The position numbers and the translations under genes are program-made. From Firmicutes bacterium UBA7709 (GTDB lineage: Bacteria; Bacillota_A; Clostridia; Peptostreptococcales; Anaerovoracaceae), in the NCBI GenBank assembly GCA_002482405.1, contig DLFX01000126.1:8125-20315 (forward strand): a stretch of DNA of 12,191 nucleotides, written 5' to 3'. The notes under the pieces are model-generated. The model did not search any database and had not been told where the DNA came from. It was given only the letters and a program-made list of their open reading frames with translations. How positions within the stretch are numbered: the stretch's first letter is position 1; the number at the start of each line of letters is the position of its first letter. Shown here piece by piece: positions 1 to 6,282 of this stretch.

Positions 1-2
1 TT

Positions 3-446
3 TTACGCGGAAACGGTAACTTTCAGCTTTGCGGTAACTTCAGGATATATCCTGATATCCACCTCGAACTCCCCCGTCTGCTTGATGGGGCTTTCCAGTA
101 TCACCTTCCGCTTATCCACGGTGATCTTGTGCTGCTGCGCCAGGGCGTCCGCGATGTCCTTTGAGGTAATGGAACCGAACAATCTGCCGCCTTCACCGGA
201 CTTTGTGGTGATGGTGACATGCTTCTGTCCGATTTTCTCAGCAAGCGCTTTAGCTTCCGCCAGGTCTTTCTGCCGGTTTGCCTCCTGGATCGCCTTCTGC
301 CTCTCCAGGCTCTTTACGTTTCCTTCCGTGGCTTCCGTGGCGAATCCCTTCGGAAGCAGCATGTTTCTCGCGTAACCGTCGCTGACTTTTACGACTTCTC
401 CCGCTTTTCCCACGCCTTTTACGTCTTTTATCAATATAACAATCAT
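3..446 (-). CDS. rplI: 50S ribosomal protein L9
   Basis: Ribosomal protein L9, which binds 23S rRNA in the large subunit near the L1 stalk and helps keep reading frame. The 147-residue product has the usual family length and plan. The N-terminal globular domain opens with [19 protein letters not shown] and carries the family signature around [12 protein letters not shown] (residues 23-34), a charged connecting helix covers roughly residues 43-75, and a C-terminal RNA-binding domain includes GRLFGSIT. The ATG at 446 is preceded by a consensus AGGAGG (454-459) with a 7-nt gap, which fixes the start. It lies 31 bp downstream of gdpP on the same strand, the standard Firmicutes arrangement, and is probably co-transcribed with gdpP. 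The replicative helicase gene usually follows, but that position is off the window. Identification is by family resemblance and synteny and is very secure. Confidence 0.98.
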   Translation of the reverse strand: MIVILIKDVKGVGKAGEVVKVSDGYARNMLLPKGFATEATEGNVKSLERQKAIQEANRQKDLAEAKALAEKIGQKHVTITTKSGEGGRLFGSITSKDIADALAQQHKITVDKRKVILESPIKQTGEFEVDIRIYPEVTAKLKVTVSA

Positions 447-477
447 ATTATTTCCTCCTGATATTCACTCGTTTCCG

Positions 478-2343
478 CTACTTGACTCCGATATCCTTTA
501 CCAGGTCCACGATGAGATCCATGGTTTCATCGATGGGAATTTCGATCTGGGCTCCTGCCTTTGTCAGATTGCCGCCGCCGCCCAGCTTCTCCATGATGGT
601 CTGAACGTTTATATCGCCCAGGGAGCGGGCGCTGACGGCCGTGAGTCCTTCCTCGTTCTCCCCGACCACAAAGCTGGCCTTGACGCCCTTGATGTTCAGC
701 ATCTCGTCCGCGGCACGGGAATTGATCACCTGTACATCCGCATACTTTCCTTCACACTTCGCGATGGCGATGCCGGGAACCGGCATGGTTGCGCCGGAAA
801 CGATCCTGGATCTCAGCTTCAGAGAATCCATGTCCGTCTGGAAAAACTGCCTTACGTTGGCGGTGTCGGCGCCCATCCTGCGCAGCCACGAAGCCGCTTC
901 AAAGGTCCTGACGCCGGTTCTGATGGAGAAGCGGTTGGTGTCCACCGTGATTCCCGCCAACAGGGCTTCCGCCTCAAATTTATCTATGTCCTTTTTATCT
1001 CCTCCGCTATACTGGAGAATTTCCGTAATCAGTTCGGAGGCAGAGGACGCGTAGGCCTCCATGTAGGTGAGGGTCGCGTTTTCAATAAATTCCTCTGTTC
1101 TTCTGTGATGGTCGATGACCACCAGCTTATCCGATCTCGTCAGCAGTTCCGGGCATTCCACCAGGCTTGGCCGGTGTGTGTCTACCACCACCACAAGGGT
1201 ATCTTTATCCGCAAGCTCAAGGGCCTGCTCGTTGGTAACAAATTTATAGTTTCCGGACTCCGACGCTGTTTGATACATATCCGTCAGAGAATCGTTGAAG
1301 GAGTTTAAGACGATATATGCCGTCCTGCTGCGGTTCCTGGCGATCCTGCTGATTCCGACAGCGGCTCCGAAAGAATCCATATCGGGTTTTTTGTGGCCCA
1401 TGATGATGACCTGGGTCGACTGGTCGATGAGCTGTCTGAGGGCATGGGCCATGATCCTCGACTTTCCTTTATTTCTCTTTTCCACGGTCTGCAGTCTGCC
1501 GCCGTAGTATTCGACCTTGCTGACCTTCTTTACCACGGCCTGATCGCCGCCGCGTCCCAGCGCCAGATCCAAAGCTGCCGCGGCGTATTCGTCTCCCTGC
1601 TGGGGCGTCTTTCCGCCGACGCCGATGCCGATGCTCAGGGAAACGGGAAAGTCCGCGTCGGTTTCGATCTCCCGCACCTCGTCAAGGATGGAGAATTTGC
1701 CTGCTTCCAGCTTTTCAAAATGCTTCTGCTCAAAAACCACAAAATACTGATTGTTTCGGAATCGCGTGATAGAAGCCTGGAGTTTGGCGGCCCATTGCCG
1801 GATCGTCTTCTCTATTTCCGCGGCGATGAGAGATTTCCTGTCGTCCGGGGAGCTGGCGATGAGCTCGTCATAATTGTCGACGATAACATAGGCGAAGCAG
1901 CTCTTTTCATCCTTGTAAAGGTTTTTCACCACCTCGTAATTGGTCATGTCGATCCAGTACAGCACTGCGCTGTTGTTTTTGTCCTCGTCAAGATAGGAGG
2001 AAACAACCTTGTAGGTCCGCCCGTTATGGGTGACCATGACAGGCCTTTCAACGGGATCGTCCGTAAAAAATTCGGATGCTTTCAGTCCGGTTACACGGGA
2101 GATCCCTGCGTTGACAAGATCGGCATCCTGGTATATATCTGAGAATTTTTTATTGTACCACAGGAACTTTCCGTCGGAATCGATCATGCACAGAGGCAGG
2201 GGATGGTTGGAAACGGAATAGCTCATGGTCTTGTCGACGATTCGGAAGATATGCTCTGTATACGCCTTCATCGACTCGCTTTTTCTTCCCGCGCCTATAT
2301 TGAAATAAGTTGAAATGCGGTCTTTGAATGATTTCTCGCCCAT
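478..2343 (-). CDS. gdpP: Cyclic-di-AMP phosphodiesterase GdpP/YybT (PAS - degenerate GGDEF - DHH/DHHA1), apparently without membrane anchor
   Basis: Hydrolyses the second messenger c-di-AMP to pApA, controlling potassium/osmolyte homeostasis and cell-wall stress responses. The 621 residues read as a PAS-like region (about 44-135, including LCMIDSDGKFLWYN), a degenerate GGDEF domain (about 145-275, with GGDQAVVKK near its end), and a DHH/DHHA1 phosphoesterase (about 300-621). Metal ligands are visible: H317, D321 and D323 in GHKKPDMDSFG, D388 in VDTH, the D411-H412-H413 triad, and D468. GGGGN (588-592) is the DHHA1 substrate-binding glycine motif. Family members such as B. subtilis YybT have about 655-660 residues and begin with two transmembrane helices. 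Those are absent here: the N-terminus is hydrophilic and aligns to the helix just before the PAS domain. The ATG at 2343 has a TAGGAG site upstream, and an in-frame TGA at 2359-2361 rules out a longer protein. Function is secure; the soluble state is inferred. Confidence 0.95.
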   Translation of the reverse strand: MGEKSFKDRISTYFNIGAGRKSESMKAYTEHIFRIVDKTMSYSVSNHPLPLCMIDSDGKFLWYNKKFSDIYQDADLVNAGISRVTGLKASEFFTDDPVERPVMVTHNGRTYKVVSSYLDEDKNNSAVLYWIDMTNYEVVKNLYKDEKSCFAYVIVDNYDELIASSPDDRKSLIAAEIEKTIRQWAAKLQASITRFRNNQYFVVFEQKHFEKLEAGKFSILDEVREIETDADFPVSLSIGIGVGGKTPQQGDEYAAAALDLALGRGGDQAVVKKVSKVEYYGGRLQTVEKRNKGKSRIMAHALRQLIDQSTQVIIMGHKKPDMDSFGAAVGISRIARNRSRTAYIVLNSFNDSLTDMYQTASESGNYKFVTNEQALELADKDTLVVVVDTHRPSLVECPELLTRSDKLVVIDHHRRTEEFIENATLTYMEAYASSASELITEILQYSGGDKKDIDKFEAEALLAGITVDTNRFSIRTGVRTFEAASWLRRMGADTANVRQFFQTDMDSLKLRSRIVSGATMPVPGIAIAKCEGKYADVQVINSRAADEMLNIKGVKASFVVGENEEGLTAVSARSLGDINVQTIMEKLGGGGNLTKAGAQIEIPIDETMDLIVDLVKDIGVK

Positions 2344-2366
2344 TTTAACTCCTATATTTCAGCAAC

Positions 2367-2511
2367 GCCGCTTTGCGGCTCCGACTCGCTTACGCTCGCT
2401 GCTGTCCGTTTTGCCAGCCAAGCAAGCTTGGGGCAAAAAGGCAACGCTGACTGCGGCAAAGCCGCATATTGATTCTTCCTTGCGGCAAAGCCGTTCTGTG
2501 GCTCCGCCACA
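2367..2511. repeat. Cluster of short palindromes in the gdpP leader
   Basis: Within 145 bp there are at least five inverted repeats: GCCGC-TTT-GCGGC (2367-2379); a bulged 13-bp stem formed by TTTTGCC/GGCAAAA around CCAAGC/GCTTGG (2409-2438); TGCGGC-AAA-GCCGCA (2452-2466); CGGC-AAA-GCCG (2483-2493); and TGTGGC-TCC-GCCACA (2497-2511). Between the first two, CGCT is reiterated (2387-2400). Three units share the GCGGC/AAA core, and two sit beside an ATAT plus TTGAT or TCAAT flank, so they look like diverged copies of one element. No coding potential is apparent on either strand, and the composition differs from the neighbouring genes. The cluster lies between the DUF2232 stop and the gdpP start, and downstream of a predicted promoter, so it would be transcribed as 5' leader. 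It could be a palindromic repeat element, a regulatory RNA structure, or both. Confidence 0.75.
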
Positions 2512-2528
2512 TATCAATCGTTGGAATC

Positions 2529-2557
2529 ATTATACCATATCCCGGTTAAATTTTGAA
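2529..2557 (-). promoter_or_regulatory. Predicted sigma-A promoter for gdpP-rplI
   Basis: On the minus strand there is an extended -10, TGGTATAAT (2529-2537), with a TTCAAA -35 (2552-2557; four of six matches to TTGACA) at 17-bp spacing. The site overlaps the last codons of the DUF2232 gene. A transcript from about 2522 would carry roughly 180 nt of leader, including the whole palindrome cluster. The call rests on consensus matching only; the good -10 and exact spacing make it plausible. Confidence 0.5.
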
Positions 2558-3298
2558 ATTGGTTTGGGAAATTCTTTTTCTGATGTTCAGCACGATATCG
2601 CTCAATCCCAAGAGGAACAGGAACGTCTGGCCGAGCCAGGTAAAGATGAATATTGCCGATATGATGAGCAAAACAAATTTCGGGATCTTTTTTATATATC
2701 CAAAGCAGAAGATCACCGCAAGGCCCTGTATGGAAAACACAAAGGTAAACAGCATCTCAAGGTTGAACATCATCAGGCTTTTGTCTATTATTCCCATATT
2801 TACGGTAATATAAGACAGAAGGTAAACGATCAGCGAACCGATGAGGATGTTTTTCGGCAGCGAAAAGGCCCGGAGCGGCGGCAGCGCAGAGACCTTTTTC
2901 CCTGTTTTGCGGATAAACCACGAGATCGCCGCGTAATTGACATACGCGATCACCATGCAGAACACGATGAGGGTGCCGGGAACTGCCAGCTTCATCATTT
3001 CTTTCATGCTGTCCAGCGCGCGCTCCATGGTGTCGGGCGAAAACTCTTTCATGCCGAAGTAATAACCGCCCATGTTCATATCGCTGATATTGATCTGGTT
3101 CAGAGAATGGGTGAGCGCTTCAAAGAACGTGACTCCGGTCATAGCCCAAAAGACCAGGAAAATGAGGGACACGCCCATTATGGCGCTCAACGAGCCCTCC
3201 AGTATTCCCCGATACGCATTCCGTCCGCTGAGCATATATCTCATCATGACAGGGATCGGAATAAAAATCATGACCAGCAGTATTAATAATGTGTACAT
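2546..3298 (-). CDS. DUF2232 (YybS-like) multi-pass membrane protein, short form
   Basis: Integral membrane protein of the DUF2232/YybS family, molecular role unknown. It sits where yybS sits in Firmicutes, between rpsR and gdpP. The 250 residues contain about six hydrophobic segments (roughly 2-20, 31-54, 103-128, 149-170, 178-200 and 206-233). The C-terminal end, GLSDIVLNIRKR, resembles the family's conserved tail (leucine/glycine, aspartate, then asparagine-x-arginine). B. subtilis YybS has about 309 residues, so this copy lacks roughly one or two N-terminal membrane segments. An in-frame TGA immediately before the ATG (3299-3301) shows there is no longer version here. The start has a purine-rich AAGGGG upstream. 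The gene lies just after the rpsR terminator, so its transcription probably depends on read-through. The family call rests on synteny, topology and the C-terminal motif. Confidence 0.8.
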   Translation of the reverse strand: MYTLLILLVMIFIPIPVMMRYMLSGRNAYRGILEGSLSAIMGVSLIFLVFWAMTGVTFFEALTHSLNQINISDMNMGGYYFGMKEFSPDTMERALDSMKEMMKLAVPGTLIVFCMVIAYVNYAAISWFIRKTGKKVSALPPLRAFSLPKNILIGSLIVYLLSYITVNMGIIDKSLMMFNLEMLFTFVFSIQGLAVIFCFGYIKKIPKFVLLIISAIFIFTWLGQTFLFLLGLSDIVLNIRKRISQTNFKI

Positions 3299-3332
3299 TC
3301 AAATTCCCCTTCGCAGTCGCAATATTGCCGCT

Positions 3333-3365
3333 TAAAAAAGATAAAGAAGCGATTGCTCGCTTCTT
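3333..3365 (-). terminator. Intrinsic terminator after rpsR
   Basis: On the minus strand a perfect 9-bp stem, AAGAAGCGA/TCGCTTCTT (3344-3365), encloses a GCAA (GNRA) tetraloop and is followed by TATCTTTTTT. It begins about 23 nt past the rpsR stop codon. This is a textbook Rho-independent terminator ending the rpsF-ssb-rpsR transcript, although partial read-through into the next gene is likely. Confidence 0.88.
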
Positions 3366-3388
3366 CCTTTTCGTACGTGCTGTTGCAC

Positions 3389-3622
3389 TTAGTCAGCTGT
3401 GTAAGGCAGTAAAGCAACGATTCTTGCTCTTTTGATCGCCTTTGTAACTTCTCTCTGATGTATGGCGCAAGTGCCTGTTATTCTCTTAGGAAGAATCTTC
3501 CCTCTGTCTGTTACATATTTTCTAAGCTTGTCTACATCTTTGTAATCTATGGTTTCTGTCTTGTCGGCACAGAATTGGCATACCTTTTTTCTTCTGATGC
3601 CGCCGCGTTTTTTGTCCATCAT
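3389..3622 (-). CDS. rpsR: 30S ribosomal protein S18 (zinc-ribbon type)
   Basis: Small-subunit protein S18, which pairs with S6 on the 16S rRNA central domain. The 77 residues contain CQFC (C15, C18) and CAIH (C52, H55), the CxxC...CxxH zinc-binding ('C+') form, plus the conserved core [25 protein letters not shown]. Two adjacent ATGs are available. The first (3622) is preferred because AGGAGGT (3631-3637) lies 8 nt upstream. That ribosome binding site overlaps the ssb stop codon, indicating tight coupling within rpsF-ssb-rpsR. Zinc dependence follows from the ligands and is not otherwise shown. Confidence 0.98.
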   Translation of the reverse strand: MMDKKRGGIRRKKVCQFCADKTETIDYKDVDKLRKYVTDRGKILPKRITGTCAIHQREVTKAIKRARIVALLPYTAD

Positions 3623-3635
3623 GATATTTTACCTC

Positions 3636-4064
3636 CTAGAATGGTATATCATCATCGTCCTCGAGGGCTTGGAACCCTTCCGGAATCTCTGGTTGACCCT
3701 TGGCGTCCTGCTGATCGAATCCAAACCCGGATCCCGAGCCTGCGCCTCCGCCGGTCTTGTCTCCTAAAAATTCGACTCTGTCAGCAACAACATCGGTGGT
3801 ATATACTGTAGCGCCCTCTTTGTTCTTGTAGCTGCCGGTCTGCAGCCTTCCCTGAACTGCCGCCATTCTTCCTTTCGTAAGGAAGCGTTCGCAGTTTTCC
3901 GCCTGTTTTCCGAATACGGTGATCCGTATAAAGTCAGCCTGCTTCTCTTTCGCAAAGGGACGATCCACCGCGAGAGTAAACGTCGCAACTGCCGTTTGGC
4001 TTTCAGGGATGTATCTCAGTTCAGGGTCTCTGGTTAATCTGCCGATTAAAACTACATTATTCAT
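3636..4064 (-). CDS. ssb: Single-stranded DNA-binding protein
   Basis: Binds single-stranded DNA during replication, repair and recombination, and recruits partner proteins through its C-terminal tip. The 142 residues start with MNNVVLIGRLTRDPELRY, the classical OB-fold opening. The OB domain runs to about residue 105 and includes FIRITVFGKQAENC and GRLQTGSYKNKEG. A short Gly/Ser/Gln-rich linker follows, and the acidic tip DDDDIPF is intact. The linker is shorter than in B. subtilis SsbA (172 residues). A GGTAGGT-like ribosome binding site precedes the ATG at 4064, and the rpsF stop is 24 bp upstream. Placement between rpsF and rpsR marks it as the main housekeeping SSB. Confidence 0.97.
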   Translation of the reverse strand: MNNVVLIGRLTRDPELRYIPESQTAVATFTLAVDRPFAKEKQADFIRITVFGKQAENCERFLTKGRMAAVQGRLQTGSYKNKEGATVYTTDVVADRVEFLGDKTGGGAGSGSGFGFDQQDAKGQPEIPEGFQALEDDDDIPF

Positions 4065-4088
4065 ATTACCTACCGCCCTTTACTAAAT

Positions 4089-4376
4089 CTATTTCTCGTC
4101 TTTGTTGATTATGATATGTCTTATGATCGAATCGGAAATCTTGAGTCTTCTGTCAAGTTCTTTTGGAAGATCCGCGTTTCCGGTAAACTCGATCACTACA
4201 TAATATCCTTCATTTTTCTTGTTGATAGGATATGCGAGCTTTCTGTTTCCCCAAACGTTGACTTTTCCAACTTCACCGCCGGCAGAAATGACTTCCTTCA
4301 CCATTTCGAGCGCCGCTTCTTTTTTGTCGTCTTCCAGCGCCGCCTCAATGATGAACATAACTTCATAATTGTTCAT
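4089..4376 (-). CDS. rpsF: 30S ribosomal protein S6
   Basis: Small-subunit protein S6, which heterodimerises with S18 on 16S rRNA. At 95 residues it has the standard Firmicutes length, with the diagnostic opening MNNYEVMFIIEAALEDD, the central VWGNRKLAYPINKKNEGYYV, and a C-terminal helix/strand ending in SDSIIRHIIINKDEK. The ATG at 4376 follows a GGGAGGTG site (4384-4391). It is the first gene of the rpsF-ssb-rpsR operon, with a recognisable promoter about 145 bp upstream and a structured leader, consistent with the autogenous S6:S18 control known in bacteria. Confidence 0.98.
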   Translation of the reverse strand: MNNYEVMFIIEAALEDDKKEAALEMVKEVISAGGEVGKVNVWGNRKLAYPINKKNEGYYVVIEFTGNADLPKELDRRLKISDSIIRHIIINKDEK

Positions 4377-4383
4377 TTCTCTT

Positions 4384-4514
4384 CACCTCCCTGTGGACTA
4401 AATGGCTCTTTTTTCAAAGAGCAGAGAGCAATAATTTTGTCATAAGCAAAATCCAATGCTTTATTCTCAGGTTAAATCATCGGCTCCGGATCGACCGTGA
4501 CCGACATTCAACGC
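4384..4514 (-). promoter_or_regulatory. Structured rpsF 5' leader, candidate S6:S18 autoregulatory RNA
   Basis: Between the predicted transcription start (about 4514) and the GGGAGGTG ribosome binding site, the minus-strand RNA can form three hairpins. The first (4480-4504) is UCGGUC/GA-G-CCGA with an inner CGG/CCG stem and a UCGAU loop. The second (4428-4459) is AUUUUG/CAAAAU with a 7-nt loop, extended below an internal loop by GCA/UGC. The third (4405-4422) is GCUCUUU-GAAA-AAAGAGC, with a GNRA loop, 13 nt before the ribosome binding site. Many bacteria have an S6:S18-binding RNA at this place, featuring a CCG in a bulge or loop. CCG occurs twice in the first hairpin, but no match to a covariance model was tested. 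Confidence 0.4.
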
Positions 4515-4520
4515 TTTTCT

Positions 4521-4548
4521 AGTATACCATAAAAAATAAATTATGCAA
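4521..4548 (-). promoter_or_regulatory. Predicted promoter of the rpsF-ssb-rpsR operon
   Basis: Minus-strand extended -10 TGGTATACT (4521-4529) and -35 TTGCAT (4543-4548) with a 16-bp spacer rich in A/T. It lies in the intergenic region between the amidohydrolase gene and rpsF, about 145 bp before the rpsF start. The -10 is near-consensus, and the position fits a strong ribosomal-protein promoter. Confidence 0.7.
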
Positions 4549-4582
4549 GCAATTTTTGTTGTTTTCAATGCCGGAACCGCAT

Positions 4583-4616
4583 GGAAGGGCGGACAGTCAA
4601 AGCTGCCCGCCCTTCC
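4583..4616 (-). terminator. GC-rich hairpin, probable terminator of the permease-amidohydrolase operon
   Basis: A 14-bp stem, GGAAGGGCGGRCAG against its complement with one G-U pair, encloses a 6-nt loop (4597-4602). It can extend by AACC/GGTT (4617-4620 with 4575-4578) across a 4-nt bulge. It begins 27 bp past the amidohydrolase stop and precedes the rpsF promoter, the expected place for a terminator. Neither strand has a proper U-tract after it, so it may be a weak or factor-assisted terminator, or an mRNA 3'-end stabiliser. Confidence 0.5.
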
Positions 4617-4642
4617 GGTTGATTCGCCGGCTCAATCGCCTG

Positions 4643-6280
4643 CTATCTCTTGAAAACAATTTTACCGTCGACCATTGTCAGCAGGACCTTTGCGTCCCGC
4701 AGTTCGTTTGATTTAACCTTCAGGAGGTTTCTGTCCACGACGGTGATGTCTGCAAGCTTGCCGGGCTCCAGTGTGCCCAGTTCCTCTTCCCGGCCCTCGG
4801 CGTAGGCGGCTCCGTAAGTATACATTTCCAACAGATCTTCCACGTCGAGTTTCTCCGGCGCATTCCAGCCTCCCTTTGGCGTACCGTCGGGATGAACCCT
4901 TTCGATTCCGCAATAGATTCCTTCAAAGGGACTGCCTTCCACCACCGGAGAGTCGCTTCCTCCGGCCAAAACCGCCCCTGCCTCTTTCAGGCTTTTAAAA
5001 GCCCAGGTGTACCGCTCCCTTTCCGGGCCAAGCAGCGCCGGATAGTCGTTGTCGGAAAAAGAAGGCATTCCCGATACGATATGCTCGGGCTGAACAGAGG
5101 CGATCACGCCGAGGGCTTTAAATCTTTTTATATCCTCCGGGGATATCACCTCAATGTGCTCGATCTGATGCCTTGTATCATTTGCCCCGCATTCTTCGAG
5201 GGCGTATTCATAGGCGTCAAGGGCGGCCCTTACCGCTCCGTCCCCGCAGGCGTGAAGCCGCACCGACATATTGTGCCTGTGAGCCCGGGCCACAGCGTTT
5301 TTCAGCTCGCCTAAATCCAGCAGAGAGCCGCCTTTATTGCCCTTTTCGGTGCTGTAATCCTCCAGCATCAGCGCGGTATAATTGGAGATGATCCCGTCGA
5401 TAAACTGCTTGAAATACGGGACTCTGTACATTCCGGTGCCGCTCTCCTCAGCCTTTTTCCTGAGGGCCACGACCTTTTCCACGTCCTCGAACAGGTCTCT
5501 GGCGGCGTTTACCCTCAGAATCAGTTCGCCCTTCCTGTCCATCTCCATAAAAACGTCTTCATAGGCGAGGTTGATCCCCAGATACGGGGTCATATCGCTT
5601 ATGGACGTGATTCCCCAGGCCACCGCTTTTTCGGAATACCTGCGGATCAGGTCCTTTACGATGGAAGGTTCCAGCTGAAACGCATGCTTTGCAATCAGGG
5701 TCAGAGCTGTTTCATAGAAGTAGCCGTTGGGCTTCCCGCTGTCGTCCTTATCGATTTTTCCAAAGGGCGGGTCCGCCGTCTCTCCCGTAACTCCGCACAG
5801 CTCCATGGCACAGCTGTTTGCCCACGCCGCGTGAAGCTCCGCGTCAAAGAGCAACACGGGGCGTCGGCCGATCACCGCGTCCAGGCTTTCCGCCCTGGGC
5901 ATTTTTTTGTTTTCCCACGCGAACCGGCTCCAGCCAAAGCCTATGATCCACTTTTCATCGGGGATCGTCTTCGAAAACTCAAGCACCATCTCCGCGGCCT
6001 CCTCTTCGGAAGAGGCTGTGGAGAGATCGACGTATTTCGCCTGCATTCCCGATTGGATCAGGTGGATGTGGTTGTCGTGAATGCCCGGCATTACCAGCTG
6101 ATCCTTCGTCAGCTCGAAGACTTCCGTATCCGGTGCGATATAACCGGCTTCCTGGCCCGCTTTGCCTGCGGCGATGATTTTATTGCCCTTTACCGCCACA
6201 AATTCGATCTCGGGTCCGCACTTTTTACCGCTGAAGAATGCCCCGCCCCTTATTAAAACATCTGCTGTCAGTTGCTCCAT
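4643..6280 (-). CDS. YtcJ-like metal-dependent amidohydrolase (amidohydrolase superfamily)
   Basis: Predicted cytoplasmic metal hydrolase of the Amidohydro_3/YtcJ group, which cleaves amide or related C-N bonds; the substrate is unknown. The 545 residues show the superfamily metal site: H71 and H73 in HDNHIH, K291 in KQFIDG (position of the bridging carboxylated lysine), H343 in RLHACGD, H375 in HQIEH, and D443 in GGSDSP. The small beta-sandwich domain is formed by the two ends; the C-terminal part includes LGTLEPGKLADITVVDRN. Length is normal for the group. The ATG at 6280 lies 2 bp after the permease stop (TGATCATG), so translation is probably coupled. Pairing with a permease suggests the enzyme acts on the imported compound, perhaps an N-acylated amino acid or amine. 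No residue identifies the substrate. Confidence 0.9.
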   Translation of the reverse strand: MEQLTADVLIRGGAFFSGKKCGPEIEFVAVKGNKIIAAGKAGQEAGYIAPDTEVFELTKDQLVMPGIHDNHIHLIQSGMQAKYVDLSTASSEEEAAEMVLEFSKTIPDEKWIIGFGWSRFAWENKKMPRAESLDAVIGRRPVLLFDAELHAAWANSCAMELCGVTGETADPPFGKIDKDDSGKPNGYFYETALTLIAKHAFQLEPSIVKDLIRRYSEKAVAWGITSISDMTPYLGINLAYEDVFMEMDRKGELILRVNAARDLFEDVEKVVALRKKAEESGTGMYRVPYFKQFIDGIISNYTALMLEDYSTEKGNKGGSLLDLGELKNAVARAHRHNMSVRLHACGDGAVRAALDAYEYALEECGANDTRHQIEHIEVISPEDIKRFKALGVIASVQPEHIVSGMPSFSDNDYPALLGPERERYTWAFKSLKEAGAVLAGGSDSPVVEGSPFEGIYCGIERVHPDGTPKGGWNAPEKLDVEDLLEMYTYGAAYAEGREEELGTLEPGKLADITVVDRNLLKVKSNELRDAKVLLTMVDGKIVFKR

Positions 6281-6282
6281 GA

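Noticed and set aside
2409..2438. Intrinsic terminator between DUF2232 and gdpP
   Set aside because: The stem is good but no U-tract follows on either strand, so it is listed only as part of the palindrome cluster.
2367..2511. CRISPR array
   Set aside because: The repeated units are short palindromes of differing sequence with irregular spacing and no unique spacers of constant length; no cas genes are present.
2315..3286. Long plus-strand open frame of 323 codons opposite the DUF2232 gene
   Set aside because: Its product is rich in His, Gln, Arg and Asp with no recognisable domain, it reads through the palindrome cluster, and it lacks a ribosome binding site. It is the antisense shadow of a membrane-protein gene.
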